Of a DNA stretch of 64,000 nt, positions 53,710-62,342 are shown piece by piece. A program made the position numbers and the translations under genes. Every line of letters begins with the position of its first letter. Position 1 is the stretch's first letter. Under the pieces are notes generated by a model that was given only the letters and a program-made list of their open reading frames with translations, made no database searches and was not told the origin of the DNA. This DNA is from JAGVPT01 sp963827085 (lineage in GTDB: Bacteria; Bacteroidota; Ignavibacteria; UBA10030; UBA8401), in assembly GCA_963827085.1 (NCBI GenBank), contig CAWGZY010000005.1:248001-312000 (forward strand), written 5' to 3'.

Positions 53710-53922
53710 ATGCAAAGTGAAGAGATTCTATCGGAATTCGTGCAGACGATCGACGGACAAGAACAATGTCCGGAATGCGGACATCTCTGGAATGATGAAG
53801 GTGCAACGCATTACCACGACTGCCGCTACTTTTTCGTCGATGGGGACAGCGAAGAAGATGAGTATTTCTTCGATGAGAAAGTTGAAGCAGCGCACTTGCC
53901 GAGTATGAAGACGGCGGCGTAG
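53710..53922 (+). CDS. Small acidic protein with CPECG zinc motif
   Basis: 70 residues with a strong GGAGG before the ATG. QEQCPECGHLW is followed by THYHDCRYFF, giving a C-x2-C plus H/C pair suitable for one zinc. The rest is very acidic (DGDSEEDEYFFDEK). It may be a regulator or adaptor; no family function is known to me. It lies 64 bases after the other zinc-ribbon-like gene, and the two may be co-transcribed. Confidence 0.72.
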   Translation: MQSEEILSEFVQTIDGQEQCPECGHLWNDEGATHYHDCRYFFVDGDSEEDEYFFDEKVEAAHLPSMKTAA

Positions 53923-53932
53923 CATGTATCCG

Positions 53933-53958
53933 GACAGAATGGGAGAACTCATTCTGTC
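53933..53958 (+). terminator. Hairpin after the small acidic zinc protein gene
   Basis: Perfect nine-base stem GACAGAATG/CATTCTGTC with an eight-base loop, 10 bases after the stop. An AT-rich tract without a proper T-run follows. The rest of the 365-base gap before the receptor gene is otherwise featureless. Confidence 0.5.
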
Positions 53959-54287
53959 TAAACTAAAAACTGAGAATTGTTGACGGACAATGCAGCAGGC
54001 GATTAGCTGAGGGCTTCGATAGCTGAAGAAAAGGAATCCGTTATCTCTGCGTCGACATATTTCACCGGTGGAAGCCGGCTCATCGTATGGGACTTTTTAA
54101 ACATCGTTAAGGACGGGAGATATGAGTTGAAGAGACGTGATGAGTTGAAATGAAAACTCAAGCTGTCCGCGGATTTGCCGCTGGCGGTTACGGGGATTCT
54201 CTCCTGCACATGAAATTAATTATTTAATTATTGAACAAATATACACTATTTCTTCTCAATACAACCATCATGAAAGGAAATCGAGAA

Positions 54288-57200
54288 ATGGATTCGAAAC
54301 CAGCTGCGAAGAAAAACGGAAGTAAACGGTCAGGATCTCGTCAGGATGCAACGATGACGGAGATCCTTCGCCTTGCCGAAGCGGCGAAGGCGGGGCGACT
54401 TTCCGAGCGCGCCGACCTTACCAAATTCGACGGCGATGCTAAAGCCTTACTCCAGGGCGTCAATGAAATGCTTGATGCAGTCATCAGGCCGATCAATGTT
54501 ACTGCAAAGTATGTCGACGACATCAGCAAAGGCATAATCCCCGCGATTATTACCGACAATTATAACGGCGATTTCAATATCATCAAAACGAACCTCAATG
54601 CGGTTGTGAAGATGATGAGCGAGCTGTTGGCCGAGACAGACAAGTTAATCAAAGCGACGGTTGAAGGGAAATTGTCGACGCGGGGCGATGCTGGCAAGTT
54701 TGCCGGCGGCTGGGGTCAACTGGTCGGCGGAGTCAACAATCTCGTCGATGCATTTGTCAGGCCGATCAATGTTACGGCAGAATATGTCGACCGTATTTCC
54801 AAAGGAGACATCCCGCCAAAAATCGTCGATACCTACAACGGCGATTTCAACGAGATCAAGAACAACCTGAACGCCTGTATCGATACGATGACCGGTTTGC
54901 TTGCTGAAACGGATAAATTAATCAAAGCGACGGTTGAAGGGAAATTGTCGACACGCGGTGAAGCGGACAAGTTTGCCGGCGGTTGGGGCAAATTGGTCGG
55001 CGGCGTCAACACCCTCGTCGATGCGTTCGTCAGACCGATCAATGTCACGGCAGAATATGTTGACCGCATTTCCAAAGGAGACATCCCGCCAAAGATCGTC
55101 GACGTATACCAGGGCGATTTCAACGAGATCAAGAATAACCTGAATGCCTGTATCGATACGATGACCACACTGCTCGTCGAGACCGATAAGATCGTCAAGG
55201 CAGCGGCAGATGGCGAGCTTGACAAACGCGCCGATGCGACGAAGTTCGTCGGCGGATGGAATAAACTCGTGTCCGGCGTGAACGACACAATCACGAATAT
55301 CGTAGATCCGCTTATGGTGACGGCCGATTACGTTGACAAAGTCTCTAAAGGCGTCATCCCGCCGGAGATCACTACGGTGTACAAAGGACAGTATAATATC
55401 ATCAAGACCAACCTGAATTCGGTTGTGAAAATGATGAGCGAGTTGTTGGCTGAGACGGACAAGTTAGTCAATGCAACAGTGGAAGGAAGATTGTCGACAC
55501 GCGGCGATGCGGCAAAGTTTGCCGGCGGCTGGGGCAAACTAGTCGGCGGAGTCAACAACCTCGTCGATGCATTCGTCAGGCCGATCAATGTCACGGCGGA
55601 ATATGTCGACCGCATTTCCAAAGGAGACATCCCGCCGAAGATCGTCGATACCTATCATGGCGATTTCAACGAGATCAAGAACAATCTGAACGCCTGTATC
55701 GATACGATGACCGGGTTGCTTGCTGAAACGGATAAATTAATCAAAGCGACGGTTGAAGGGAAATTGTCGACGCGGGGCGATGCTGGCAAGTTTGCCGGCG
55801 GCTGGGGTCAACTGGTCGGCGGAGTCAACAATCTCGTCGATGCATTTGTCAGGCCGATCAATGTTACGGCAGAATATGTCGACCGTATTTCCAAAGGAGA
55901 CATCCCGCCAAAAATCGTCGATACGTACCATGGCGACTTTAACGAGATCAAGAACAATCTAAACGCCTGCATCGATACGATGACCGGGTTGCTTGCTGAA
56001 ACGGATAAATTAATCAAAGCGACGGTTGAAGGGAAATTGTCGACACGCGGTGAAGCGGACAAGTTTGCCGGCGGTTGGGGCAAATTGGTCGGCGGCGTCA
56101 ATAACCTTGTCGACGCATTCGTTAGGCCGATCAATGTTACGGCAGAATATGTTGACCGTATATCCAAAGGTGACATTCCGCCGAAGATCGTTGACACATA
56201 CAACGGCGATTTCAATGAGATCAAGAACAATTTGAATGCCTGCATTGACACGATGACTACGCTCCTCGTCGAAACGGATAAAATAGTTAAGGCGGCGGCA
56301 GATGGTGAGCTCGACAAACGCGCTGACGCTACAAAATTTGTCGGCGGCTGGAAGCAGCTGGTGTCGGGTGTTAATGACACGATTACGAATATCGTCAACC
56401 CGTTGATGGTAACTGCGGACTATGTGGACAAAGTGAGCAAGGGTGTCATACCTCCCGAGATCACAGATGTCTATAAAGGCCAGTACAATATCATCAAGAA
56501 TAATCTCAATGCGGTAGTGAAGATGATGAGCGATCTCTTGAAAGAGACGGATATCATCATCAAAGCAGCGGCAGACGGAGAGCTCGACAAACGGGCGAAT
56601 GCCGGAATGTTCCTCGGCGGATGGAATAAACTCGTATCGGGCGTCAATGATACGATCACGAACATCGTGAATCCGTTGATGGTCACAGCCGACCATGTCG
56701 ACCGGATCTCCCAGGGCAACATCCCTCCGCAGATCACGGACAAATACAAAGGTCAGTACAATGAGATCAAGATCAACCTAAATAAATGCATCGCAGCAGT
56801 GAATGCACTCGTCGCTGACTCGACGGCGCTTTCGGTTGCCGCTGTAAGCGGTCAACTTTCGACGCGTGCCGATGCAGCGAAGCATCAAGGAGATTTCCGG
56901 AAGATCGTTCAGGGCGTCAACGAATGCCTTGATGCAGTGATTAAACCGGTCCAGGAAGCTGCGGATGTGCTGGCTGAGCTCGCAAAAGGAGACCTGACTG
57001 CCCGAGTTGAAGGCCAGTATCAAGGCGACCATGCGATGATCAAAGACAGCATCAATCAGATGGGCGAATCGCTCGACCGTGCGATGCGGGAAGTTGGAGA
57101 AGCAGTAAGTGCGACGGCAAGCGCATCGAGCCAGATCAGTTCGAGCAGCGAGGAGATGGCCGCAGGAGCTCAGGAGCAAACGAGCCAGGCTGCCGAAGTC

Positions 57201-58067
57201 GCCAGTGCTGTCGAAGAAATGACCAAGACAATCGTCGAGAACTCGAAGAATGCGAGCGACACGGCCGGAACGGCAAAAGAGGCTAAAGGTGCTGCCGAAG
57301 CCGGAGGCAAGGTCGTCGAAGAGACGGTAGCCGGTATGAAAGAGATTGCCGACGTTGTGAAGAAGTCGGCCGGGACGGTTCAAGAACTCGGCAAGTCGAG
57401 CGACCAGATCGGAGAGATCATCGGTGTGATCGATGACATCGCCGACCAGACAAACCTGCTGGCGTTGAACGCAGCCATCGAGGCTGCACGAGCCGGAGAA
57501 CAAGGACGAGGGTTCGCGGTGGTGGCCGATGAAGTCAGGAAACTGGCCGAACGGACCACCAAGGCGACAAAGGAGATCGCCGGCATGATCAAGAAGATCC
57601 AACTCGATACCAAGGGTGCGGTTGAGTCGATGGACGAAGGCACCAAGAAGGTCGACGCAGGTATTGCGTTGGCGGACAAAGCCGGCATCTCACTGCATGA
57701 GATCGTCGGGATCAGTCAGAAAGTTACGGACATGGTCACGCAGATCGCAGCGGCGAGTGAAGAGCAGTCAAGCGCGAGCGAGCAGATTTCCAAGAATGTC
57801 GAGGGAATCAGCGCGGTAACGGGCGAGACGGCTCAAGGTGTTCAGCAGATCGCAAGGGCAGCCGAGGATTTGAACCGATTGACGGCGAACCTGGAACAAC
57901 TGGTCGGGAAGTTCAAGTTATCGAACGACAGTTCAGCCCAGCGGACATCAGCACACAAGCCGGCAGGTACAGGTGCAAAAGCGGCTGTGAAGACAACGGC
58001 TGGACCGGCCAAGTCGAAGATTGCCGTGCGCGAGAACGGCAAAATAGTGCCGCACGAACAAGAGTAA
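54288..58067 (+). CDS. Soluble methyl-accepting chemotaxis protein with ten-fold HAMP repeat array
   Basis: 1259 residues from the ATG at 54288 (AAAGGA upstream; ATG 54270 and TTG 54231 are alternatives). No membrane segment is present. Residues about 18-925 are ten tandem units of 91 residues, each with two HAMP-like halves: VRPINVTAEYVDRISKGDIP with GDFNEIKNNLNACID, and LIKATVEGKLSTRGDAGKF with GGWGQLVGGVNNLV. The coding DNA repeats with an exact 273-base period. Units 2, 3, 5, 6 and 7 are almost identical; 4, 8 and 9 form a second subtype (AAADGELDKRADATKF). The C-terminal ~330 residues form a chemoreceptor signalling hairpin with tip DDIADQTNLLALNAAIEAAR. The C-terminal tail is Lys/Ala-rich. 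It should signal to CheA through the CheW encoded next. Confidence 0.93.
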   Translation: MDSKPAAKKNGSKRSGSRQDATMTEILRLAEAAKAGRLSERADLTKFDGDAKALLQGVNEMLDAVIRPINVTAKYVDDISKGIIPAIITDNYNGDFNIIKTNLNAVVKMMSELLAETDKLIKATVEGKLSTRGDAGKFAGGWGQLVGGVNNLVDAFVRPINVTAEYVDRISKGDIPPKIVDTYNGDFNEIKNNLNACIDTMTGLLAETDKLIKATVEGKLSTRGEADKFAGGWGKLVGGVNTLVDAFVRPINVTAEYVDRISKGDIPPKIVDVYQGDFNEIKNNLNACIDTMTTLLVETDKIVKAAADGELDKRADATKFVGGWNKLVSGVNDTITNIVDPLMVTADYVDKVSKGVIPPEITTVYKGQYNIIKTNLNSVVKMMSELLAETDKLVNATVEGRLSTRGDAAKFAGGWGKLVGGVNNLVDAFVRPINVTAEYVDRISKGDIPPKIVDTYHGDFNEIKNNLNACIDTMTGLLAETDKLIKATVEGKLSTRGDAGKFAGGWGQLVGGVNNLVDAFVRPINVTAEYVDRISKGDIPPKIVDTYHGDFNEIKNNLNACIDTMTGLLAETDKLIKATVEGKLSTRGEADKFAGGWGKLVGGVNNLVDAFVRPINVTAEYVDRISKGDIPPKIVDTYNGDFNEIKNNLNACIDTMTTLLVETDKIVKAAADGELDKRADATKFVGGWKQLVSGVNDTITNIVNPLMVTADYVDKVSKGVIPPEITDVYKGQYNIIKNNLNAVVKMMSDLLKETDIIIKAAADGELDKRANAGMFLGGWNKLVSGVNDTITNIVNPLMVTADHVDRISQGNIPPQITDKYKGQYNEIKINLNKCIAAVNALVADSTALSVAAVSGQLSTRADAAKHQGDFRKIVQGVNECLDAVIKPVQEAADVLAELAKGDLTARVEGQYQGDHAMIKDSINQMGESLDRAMREVGEAVSATASASSQISSSSEEMAAGAQEQTSQAAEVASAVEEMTKTIVENSKNASDTAGTAKEAKGAAEAGGKVVEETVAGMKEIADVVKKSAGTVQELGKSSDQIGEIIGVIDDIADQTNLLALNAAIEAARAGEQGRGFAVVADEVRKLAERTTKATKEIAGMIKKIQLDTKGAVESMDEGTKKVDAGIALADKAGISLHEIVGISQKVTDMVTQIAAASEEQSSASEQISKNVEGISAVTGETAQGVQQIARAAEDLNRLTANLEQLVGKFKLSNDSSAQRTSAHKPAGTGAKAAVKTTAGPAKSKIAVRENGKIVPHEQE

Positions 58068-58084
58068 CCCATCCTCCTTCAATT

Positions 58085-58110
58085 CCCCTTTGCCGCGGTG
58101 CGGCAAGGGG
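58085..58110 (+). other. Stem-loop after the chemoreceptor gene
   Basis: CCCCTTTGCCGC and GCGGCAAGGGG form an 11-pair stem with one bulge and a short loop, 18 bases after the stop. No T-run follows. It may stabilise the receptor mRNA or attenuate readthrough to cheW. Confidence 0.45.
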
Positions 58111-58272
58111 GATGCGGGAGGTGAACTCGCCAACGCAACTAAGTTCAGAGAATTTGTCGGCTAGCATGTTCAGTACTTCTGCGATGAGCCGGCTTCCAGG
58201 CAGGAAAATAAAAGAGACTGTTCTCATTTTTTACAAGGGCATACGCCCAAATACAACATAGGAGACAACGAA

Positions 58273-58773
58273 ATGTCCGGAACAACAACAGACATCAAAG
58301 GAGCAACACAGGGCAAATCGGAAGAGTTGATCCAGTTGGTAAGCTTCAATATCGGCGACGAGGAATTCGGTGTTGATATTCTGAAAGTGCAGGAGATCAA
58401 CCGGATGCTTGACGTGACACGCGTGCCGAACGCCCCCGAGTATGTGGACGGAGTAATCAACTTGAGAGGGAAAGTTATTCCAATAATCGATTTGCGTCGA
58501 CGGTTCCAAATGGAACGCAAGGAGCACGACAAGAACACGCGCATAGTCGTTGTTGAATTGAGCGGCAAAGTGGTCGGCTTCGTTGTTGATGCAGTAAGCG
58601 AAGTGCTGAGAATCCCGAAGAGCGTCACTGAAGCTCCGCCCCCGATGGTGGCAGGAGTTGACGCGGCCTACATCACCGCCGTGGGCAAGCTTGAAGATCG
58701 CTTGCTCATCTTGTTGGATCTAGAAAAAGTTCTCTCGAATGAGGACCAGAAAGCCCTTGCTGCGGCCGCGTAG
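58273..58773 (+). CDS. cheW: Chemotaxis coupling protein CheW
   Basis: 166 residues with a polar N-terminus and a full CheW domain: LIQLVSFNIGDEEFGVDILK, VQEINRMLDVTRVPNAPEYV, GVINLRGKVIPIIDLRRRF and VVELSGKVVGFVVDAVSEVL. The C-terminal LLILLDLEKVLS is also typical. It bridges chemoreceptors and CheA in the signalling array. AGGAGA lies upstream of the ATG. Its place after the HAMP-array receptor suggests that the two work together. Confidence 0.95.
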   Translation: MSGTTTDIKGATQGKSEELIQLVSFNIGDEEFGVDILKVQEINRMLDVTRVPNAPEYVDGVINLRGKVIPIIDLRRRFQMERKEHDKNTRIVVVELSGKVVGFVVDAVSEVLRIPKSVTEAPPPMVAGVDAAYITAVGKLEDRLLILLDLEKVLSNEDQKALAAAA

Positions 58774-58786
58774 CCGGCAAAGAGCC

Positions 58787-58815
58787 TAGACAGTGCAATC
58801 GTGCCCTGTCTTTTT
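58787..58815 (+). terminator. Rho-independent terminator after cheW
   Basis: AGACAG-T-GC, loop AATCGT, then GC-C-CTGTCT and a run of T, 14 bases after the cheW stop. Confidence 0.8.
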
Positions 58816-58951
58816 GCGCTCCTTATTGAATCATCACATTGCAACTGACATTTTTCCTCCCTTAAAAGGAGAGGGAAAGGGCACGGTTCAAATATTGTTT
58901 GAAGCAGCGTCTTGGGAACATGTTGTTGAGGTTAAGGCACGGAGTTTCTTT

Positions 58952-59566
58952 ATGGCATTCACATTCTTCTTCCGCGATATCACCGTTCTTGAGATGATCT
59001 CAAAACATGTCATGCCGAATCTTGCCGGTTACAGCAAGGTCAGAATTTGGGATGGAGGCTGTGCCATGGGGCCGGAGCCGTATTCGCTGGCGATAACTCT
59101 TGCAGAATCGATGGGGCATTTCGCGTTCCGCAATATTCACATCGACGCGACGGATATTGATGAGCAGGAAGATTTTGGAAAGACTATCGAGTTGGGAGTC
59201 TATCCGAAAGACCAGGTTCAGCGTATTCCCCCGGATATATTCGCAAAGTATTTCGTTCCCGCAGATCAAGAAGGCTTTTTCCGCATTATTGATTCCGTGA
59301 GACAGTCCATTCATTTTCAGCGGCATGATCTTTTATCCCTAAAACCTATCGGTGAAGGATTTCACCTTATTGTTTGTAAAAACGTACTTCTCCATTTCCA
59401 TCCGGAGGAACGCGCAAAAGTGATCAGAATGTTCCATTCCGCTCTGGCACCAGGAGGTTATTTTGCAACAGAGCGAACGCAAGAAATGCCCCAGGAATTG
59501 GCACATCTTTTTTCCCAAGTTTCCTCGGAGGGACAATTGTACAAGAAATTGGAAGCGGCAGCGTGA
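58952..59566 (+). CDS. CheR-like methyltransferase lacking the N-terminal domain
   Basis: About 204 residues from the ATG at 58952 (GGAG seven bases upstream); the frame is open upstream to 58793, but that part overlaps the cheW terminator. It matches the SAM-binding domain of CheR: FFRDITVLEMI, motif I RIWDGGCAMGPEPYSLAITL, DATDIDEQ, LGVYPKDQ, FQRHDLL, and FHLIVCKNVLLHFHPEERAK. The N-terminal helical domain of CheR, which helps recognise the receptor, is missing. Motif I has DGGCAMG in place of SAGCSTG. It could methylate glutamates of the adjacent receptor or another target. It overlaps the next gene by 4 bases. Confidence 0.82.
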   Translation: MAFTFFFRDITVLEMISKHVMPNLAGYSKVRIWDGGCAMGPEPYSLAITLAESMGHFAFRNIHIDATDIDEQEDFGKTIELGVYPKDQVQRIPPDIFAKYFVPADQEGFFRIIDSVRQSIHFQRHDLLSLKPIGEGFHLIVCKNVLLHFHPEERAKVIRMFHSALAPGGYFATERTQEMPQELAHLFSQVSSEGQLYKKLEAAA

Positions 59567-60174
59567 AAATTCATCTACTCCATTCGCCAAGTGCAGTGTA
59601 TTCGGGAAACGCCTACCTCGTGCTCGGGGATTCGAATCGGCTCGATGATATAAATTCGCTGGTTGATGTTGGAACAGACGGCAGCATCGTAGAAAGCATT
59701 GGGTCCATTTGGACTGGCGTGGGAAAGAAGCCCGTCGATCGCGTTGTGCTGACCCATTCTCATTTCGATCATGCAGGGGGTCTGTCGAAGATTCGAGAAG
59801 CGTTTAATCCGGAAATTTGTGCGTATGCGATGATCGAAGGCGTAACGCGGCAATTATCCCACGGCGACATTCTCCTTCTCGGGGATGAATGGTTTGAAGT
59901 TTTGCATGCCCCTGAACATTCATCCGATTCTATCTGTCTGTACTCGGCGCGAACAGGAGTTCTCTTTTCCGGAGACGCCCCGTTCAATATCCACAGCGCG
60001 GGGGGATCCTACGAAGAACACTTCGTTATCTTTCTCGAAGATCTCATACGACGTGGAGTAAACGCCATCTATTCCGGACATGATCTTCCACTTGTTAAAA
60101 ACGCTGGAATGGTTATTCGTGAGACACTCGATAATATCATGCTGAGCACTATTAGAACTCAAGCGCCGAAGTAG
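59563..60174 (+). CDS. MBL-fold metallohydrolase
   Basis: 203 residues. The GTG start overlaps the stop of the CheR-like gene, so the two are translationally coupled. Metal-ligand motifs are complete: VLTHSHFDHAGGLSKI (HxHxDH), VLHAPEHSSDS, LFSGDAPFN and IYSGHDLPLV. The size and layout fit glyoxalase II-like or general MBL hydrolases; no flavodoxin or RNA-processing domain is present. The coupling with a methyltransferase next to chemotaxis genes is unusual, and the substrate is unknown. Confidence 0.88.
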   Translation: MKIHLLHSPSAVYSGNAYLVLGDSNRLDDINSLVDVGTDGSIVESIGSIWTGVGKKPVDRVVLTHSHFDHAGGLSKIREAFNPEICAYAMIEGVTRQLSHGDILLLGDEWFEVLHAPEHSSDSICLYSARTGVLFSGDAPFNIHSAGGSYEEHFVIFLEDLIRRGVNAIYSGHDLPLVKNAGMVIRETLDNIMLSTIRTQAPK

Positions 60175-60356
60175 CCAAGCCTTAGGAAATCAGTCATTAC
60201 ATTGACAATTGAAAAAACACATTACCAAATCACGTTCTATGGTTTTATACGTGATCCAGATAAATGAAAAATCGGTTGGCCAAAAAAGGCGCCATGTTAT
60301 TTGAATCCGTGGCAACGAAATCACAATAACCTGAACATATCGCTTGGAGAAATGCA

Positions 60357-60764
60357 ATGGCATTGATGACGTGGAAAGAAGAATACAGCGTAAACATCAA
60401 AGTGATCGATTCACAACACAAAAAGCTTGTCGATCTCTTAAACCAAATTTATGACGCAACGAAAGTCGGCAAAGGGAAAGAAGTTCTCGCAAAAATATTG
60501 AGTGAACTTGTCTCGTACACAAAAGTCCATTTTACTACCGAAGAGGAATTTTTCAAAAAATTTTCATATCCGGGGTATCTTCAACATAAAAATGAGCATG
60601 ACAAACTGACAAAGCAGGTCTGTGATTTTCAGGATCAGTACGAAACCGGACGGGCCACCATTTCTATAGAAATTATGCAATTCCTAAGGGATTGGCTCAA
60701 CGGTCATATACTTGGCACAGACAAGAAGTACTCCGAATTTTTGAATTCCAAAGGTTTGTGCTAG
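60357..60764 (+). CDS. Bacteriohemerythrin
   Basis: 135 residues of the hemerythrin family with all diiron ligands: IDSQHKKLVDLLNQI, VHFTTEEEFF (HxxxE), HKNEHDKL (HxxxH) and HILGTDKKYSEF (HxxxxD). It binds O2 reversibly in the cytoplasm and can sense or deliver oxygen. In many motile bacteria hemerythrin domains are tied to chemoreceptors; here a stand-alone copy lies 2.3 kb from the HAMP-array receptor. It has its own leader of 182 bases. Confidence 0.95.
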   Translation: MALMTWKEEYSVNIKVIDSQHKKLVDLLNQIYDATKVGKGKEVLAKILSELVSYTKVHFTTEEEFFKKFSYPGYLQHKNEHDKLTKQVCDFQDQYETGRATISIEIMQFLRDWLNGHILGTDKKYSEFLNSKGLC

Positions 60765-61002
60765 TCGGTTCGACAGCATCCAAGGATATTCGAACATCCG
60801 GATGGTTAGCGTTGAATAGTAAAACTCAAGGAAATACAATGCGATCTCGGCTTATGCAATAGTCGGCAAGGAATCTTAACCTCCATTTAAGAGGAGCGTC
60901 CGATGCTCAAGGAAGCATCCTACTGCTTCTTGTTGACGAAAGAATCCGAAAGAATGAATTCTTGGATGGAGCGCAGTTGATAACAGTCTCACGGAAAACA
61001 CT

Positions 61003-61938
61003 ATGCCAATACAATCCGATAATCTCTGGGGTCTCATCCTCGCTGGCGGCGACGGCAAACGCCTGAGAGAGTTCGTCCGCCTCCGTTTCAATTCTGACCG
61101 TCCGAAACAATTTTGCGCGTTTCATGGAACGCGATCGATGCTTAAGACTACAGTCGACCGGGTCCGTCGAAGGATACTCCCCCAGCGGATGCTGGTCACT
61201 GTCAACAGCCGCCACAGAGAATTCGTTGAAAAGGACCTTTGCGGGGTGTATGAAGGCAACATCATTGTACAGCCCGAGAACAAAGAGACGTGTGCAGGCA
61301 TTCTTTTGCCTCTGCTGCATATTCAACAATGCGAACCGGGCGCCACCGTTTGCATCTTCCCGGCGGATCACTTTGTTCGCCAAGAAGCCCGTTTCATGCA
61401 GTTGATAGAATCAGCCGTCGGATACATTAACGGACATCCTCGCGATTTGCTGCTGGTCGGAGCCGAAGCGCAATACCCTGAAACAGACTATGGATGGATT
61501 GAGCCATCGGGGGTTGCCTCGCTCCACGACGGCTTCGAGTTGCTCCGCGTTCGCAAATTCTGGGAAAAACCGTCCTTCCAAAAAGCTGAACAGCTTGCAA
61601 GGATCGGCTGTTTCTGGAACACGATGGTTATGGTTGGCCGTGTCGGATCTTTTCTTGACAAATTCCGACGGCTGACTCCCGATCTTTTTGAGTCGTTCCG
61701 GCCGGTCGCTGAATCTCTTGGATTTCCGCTGGAAGAGGAGATCACCCGTCAGGTATACGCATCGATCCCATGCATGAATTTCAGCACGGAAATTCTTGAG
61801 CGTGAGGTGCATGACCTCGTTGTTCTTCCGGCGAGGGGCATCTATTGGAGCGATTGGGGGAGAGGAGAGCGCATCGAGATGGATCTTAGTCTTCTGAAGG
61901 GAGAAAGAATGAAGGCTGTGAGCCAACAAACTGCTTGA
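61003..61938 (+). CDS. Mannose-1-phosphate guanylyltransferase
   Basis: 311 residues of the nucleotidyltransferase family. The GTP-binding signature is LWGLILAGGDGKRLREF, with RPKQFCAFHG. PENKETCAGILLPLL, VCIFPADHFVRQE, DYGWIEPSG and FWEKPSFQKAEQL follow, and a C-terminal GIYWSDWGR matches ManC-type enzymes. It makes GDP-mannose from mannose-1-phosphate and GTP for surface polysaccharide or glycoprotein. It is slightly shorter than typical ManC and lacks the isomerase domain of bifunctional forms. A link to the alpha-mannosidase/importer region 40 kb away is only thematic. Confidence 0.88.
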   Translation: MPIQSDNLWGLILAGGDGKRLREFVRLRFNSDRPKQFCAFHGTRSMLKTTVDRVRRRILPQRMLVTVNSRHREFVEKDLCGVYEGNIIVQPENKETCAGILLPLLHIQQCEPGATVCIFPADHFVRQEARFMQLIESAVGYINGHPRDLLLVGAEAQYPETDYGWIEPSGVASLHDGFELLRVRKFWEKPSFQKAEQLARIGCFWNTMVMVGRVGSFLDKFRRLTPDLFESFRPVAESLGFPLEEEITRQVYASIPCMNFSTEILEREVHDLVVLPARGIYWSDWGRGERIEMDLSLLKGERMKAVSQQTA

Positions 61939-61964
61939 CCTAATACTCATACCTTCTGATGCCA

Positions 61965-61981
61965 AGCAGGAAATGCCTGCT
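61965..61981 (+). terminator. Weak terminator after the guanylyltransferase gene
   Basis: AGCAGG-AAATG-CCTGCT, followed nine bases later by a run of seven T. The gap between stem and T-run makes it a weak candidate. Confidence 0.35.
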
Positions 61982-62044
61982 GACCGCCCCTTTTTTTCAA
62001 TCGAATTTATTCAATCCTTAACAGATTTGACTTGCCGCTGATGT

Positions 62045-62125
62045 TCTCTGCGCCGCCTCTGTGTCTCTCTGTGTAACACTATTTTTGTTACACCGAGCAG
62101 CATTGAGATTCACAGAGTTCCGCTG
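62045..62125. repeat. Inverted repeat of the CTCTGCG/CACAGAG type
   Basis: CTCTGCGCCGCCTCTGTGTC pairs imperfectly with GATTCACAGAGTTCCGCTGAG, around a central GTGTAAC/GTTACAC hairpin. It belongs to the same class of dispersed intergenic repeats. No gene is seen in the 404-base gap. Confidence 0.55.
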
Positions 62126-62342
62126 AGATCCAACGACAATAATCTGTTCGCTCAGATACAGCAATTTTCTACTCCCTCTGTTCCATAATGTTCAGGTGCA
62201 CGAATTCAGCCATCTCTGTTTCATAAGAGTCTGGAACGTCTCCAGAACGCCGCGAAAAGCAAAGGAGTGTGTTGGCACAGTACTTGTCTTATGAGCATTG
62301 AATAATAGATTCAACTCAAACAGGATGACTCGGCGAGGGTGA

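Noticed and set aside
54003..54209. 68-codon minus-strand frame before the receptor gene
   Set aside because: No start signal and no family-like residues.
54540..56700. Tandem 273-base repeats, considered as a satellite or CRISPR-like array
   Set aside because: The repeats stay in frame and encode HAMP units of the chemoreceptor; there are no spacers.
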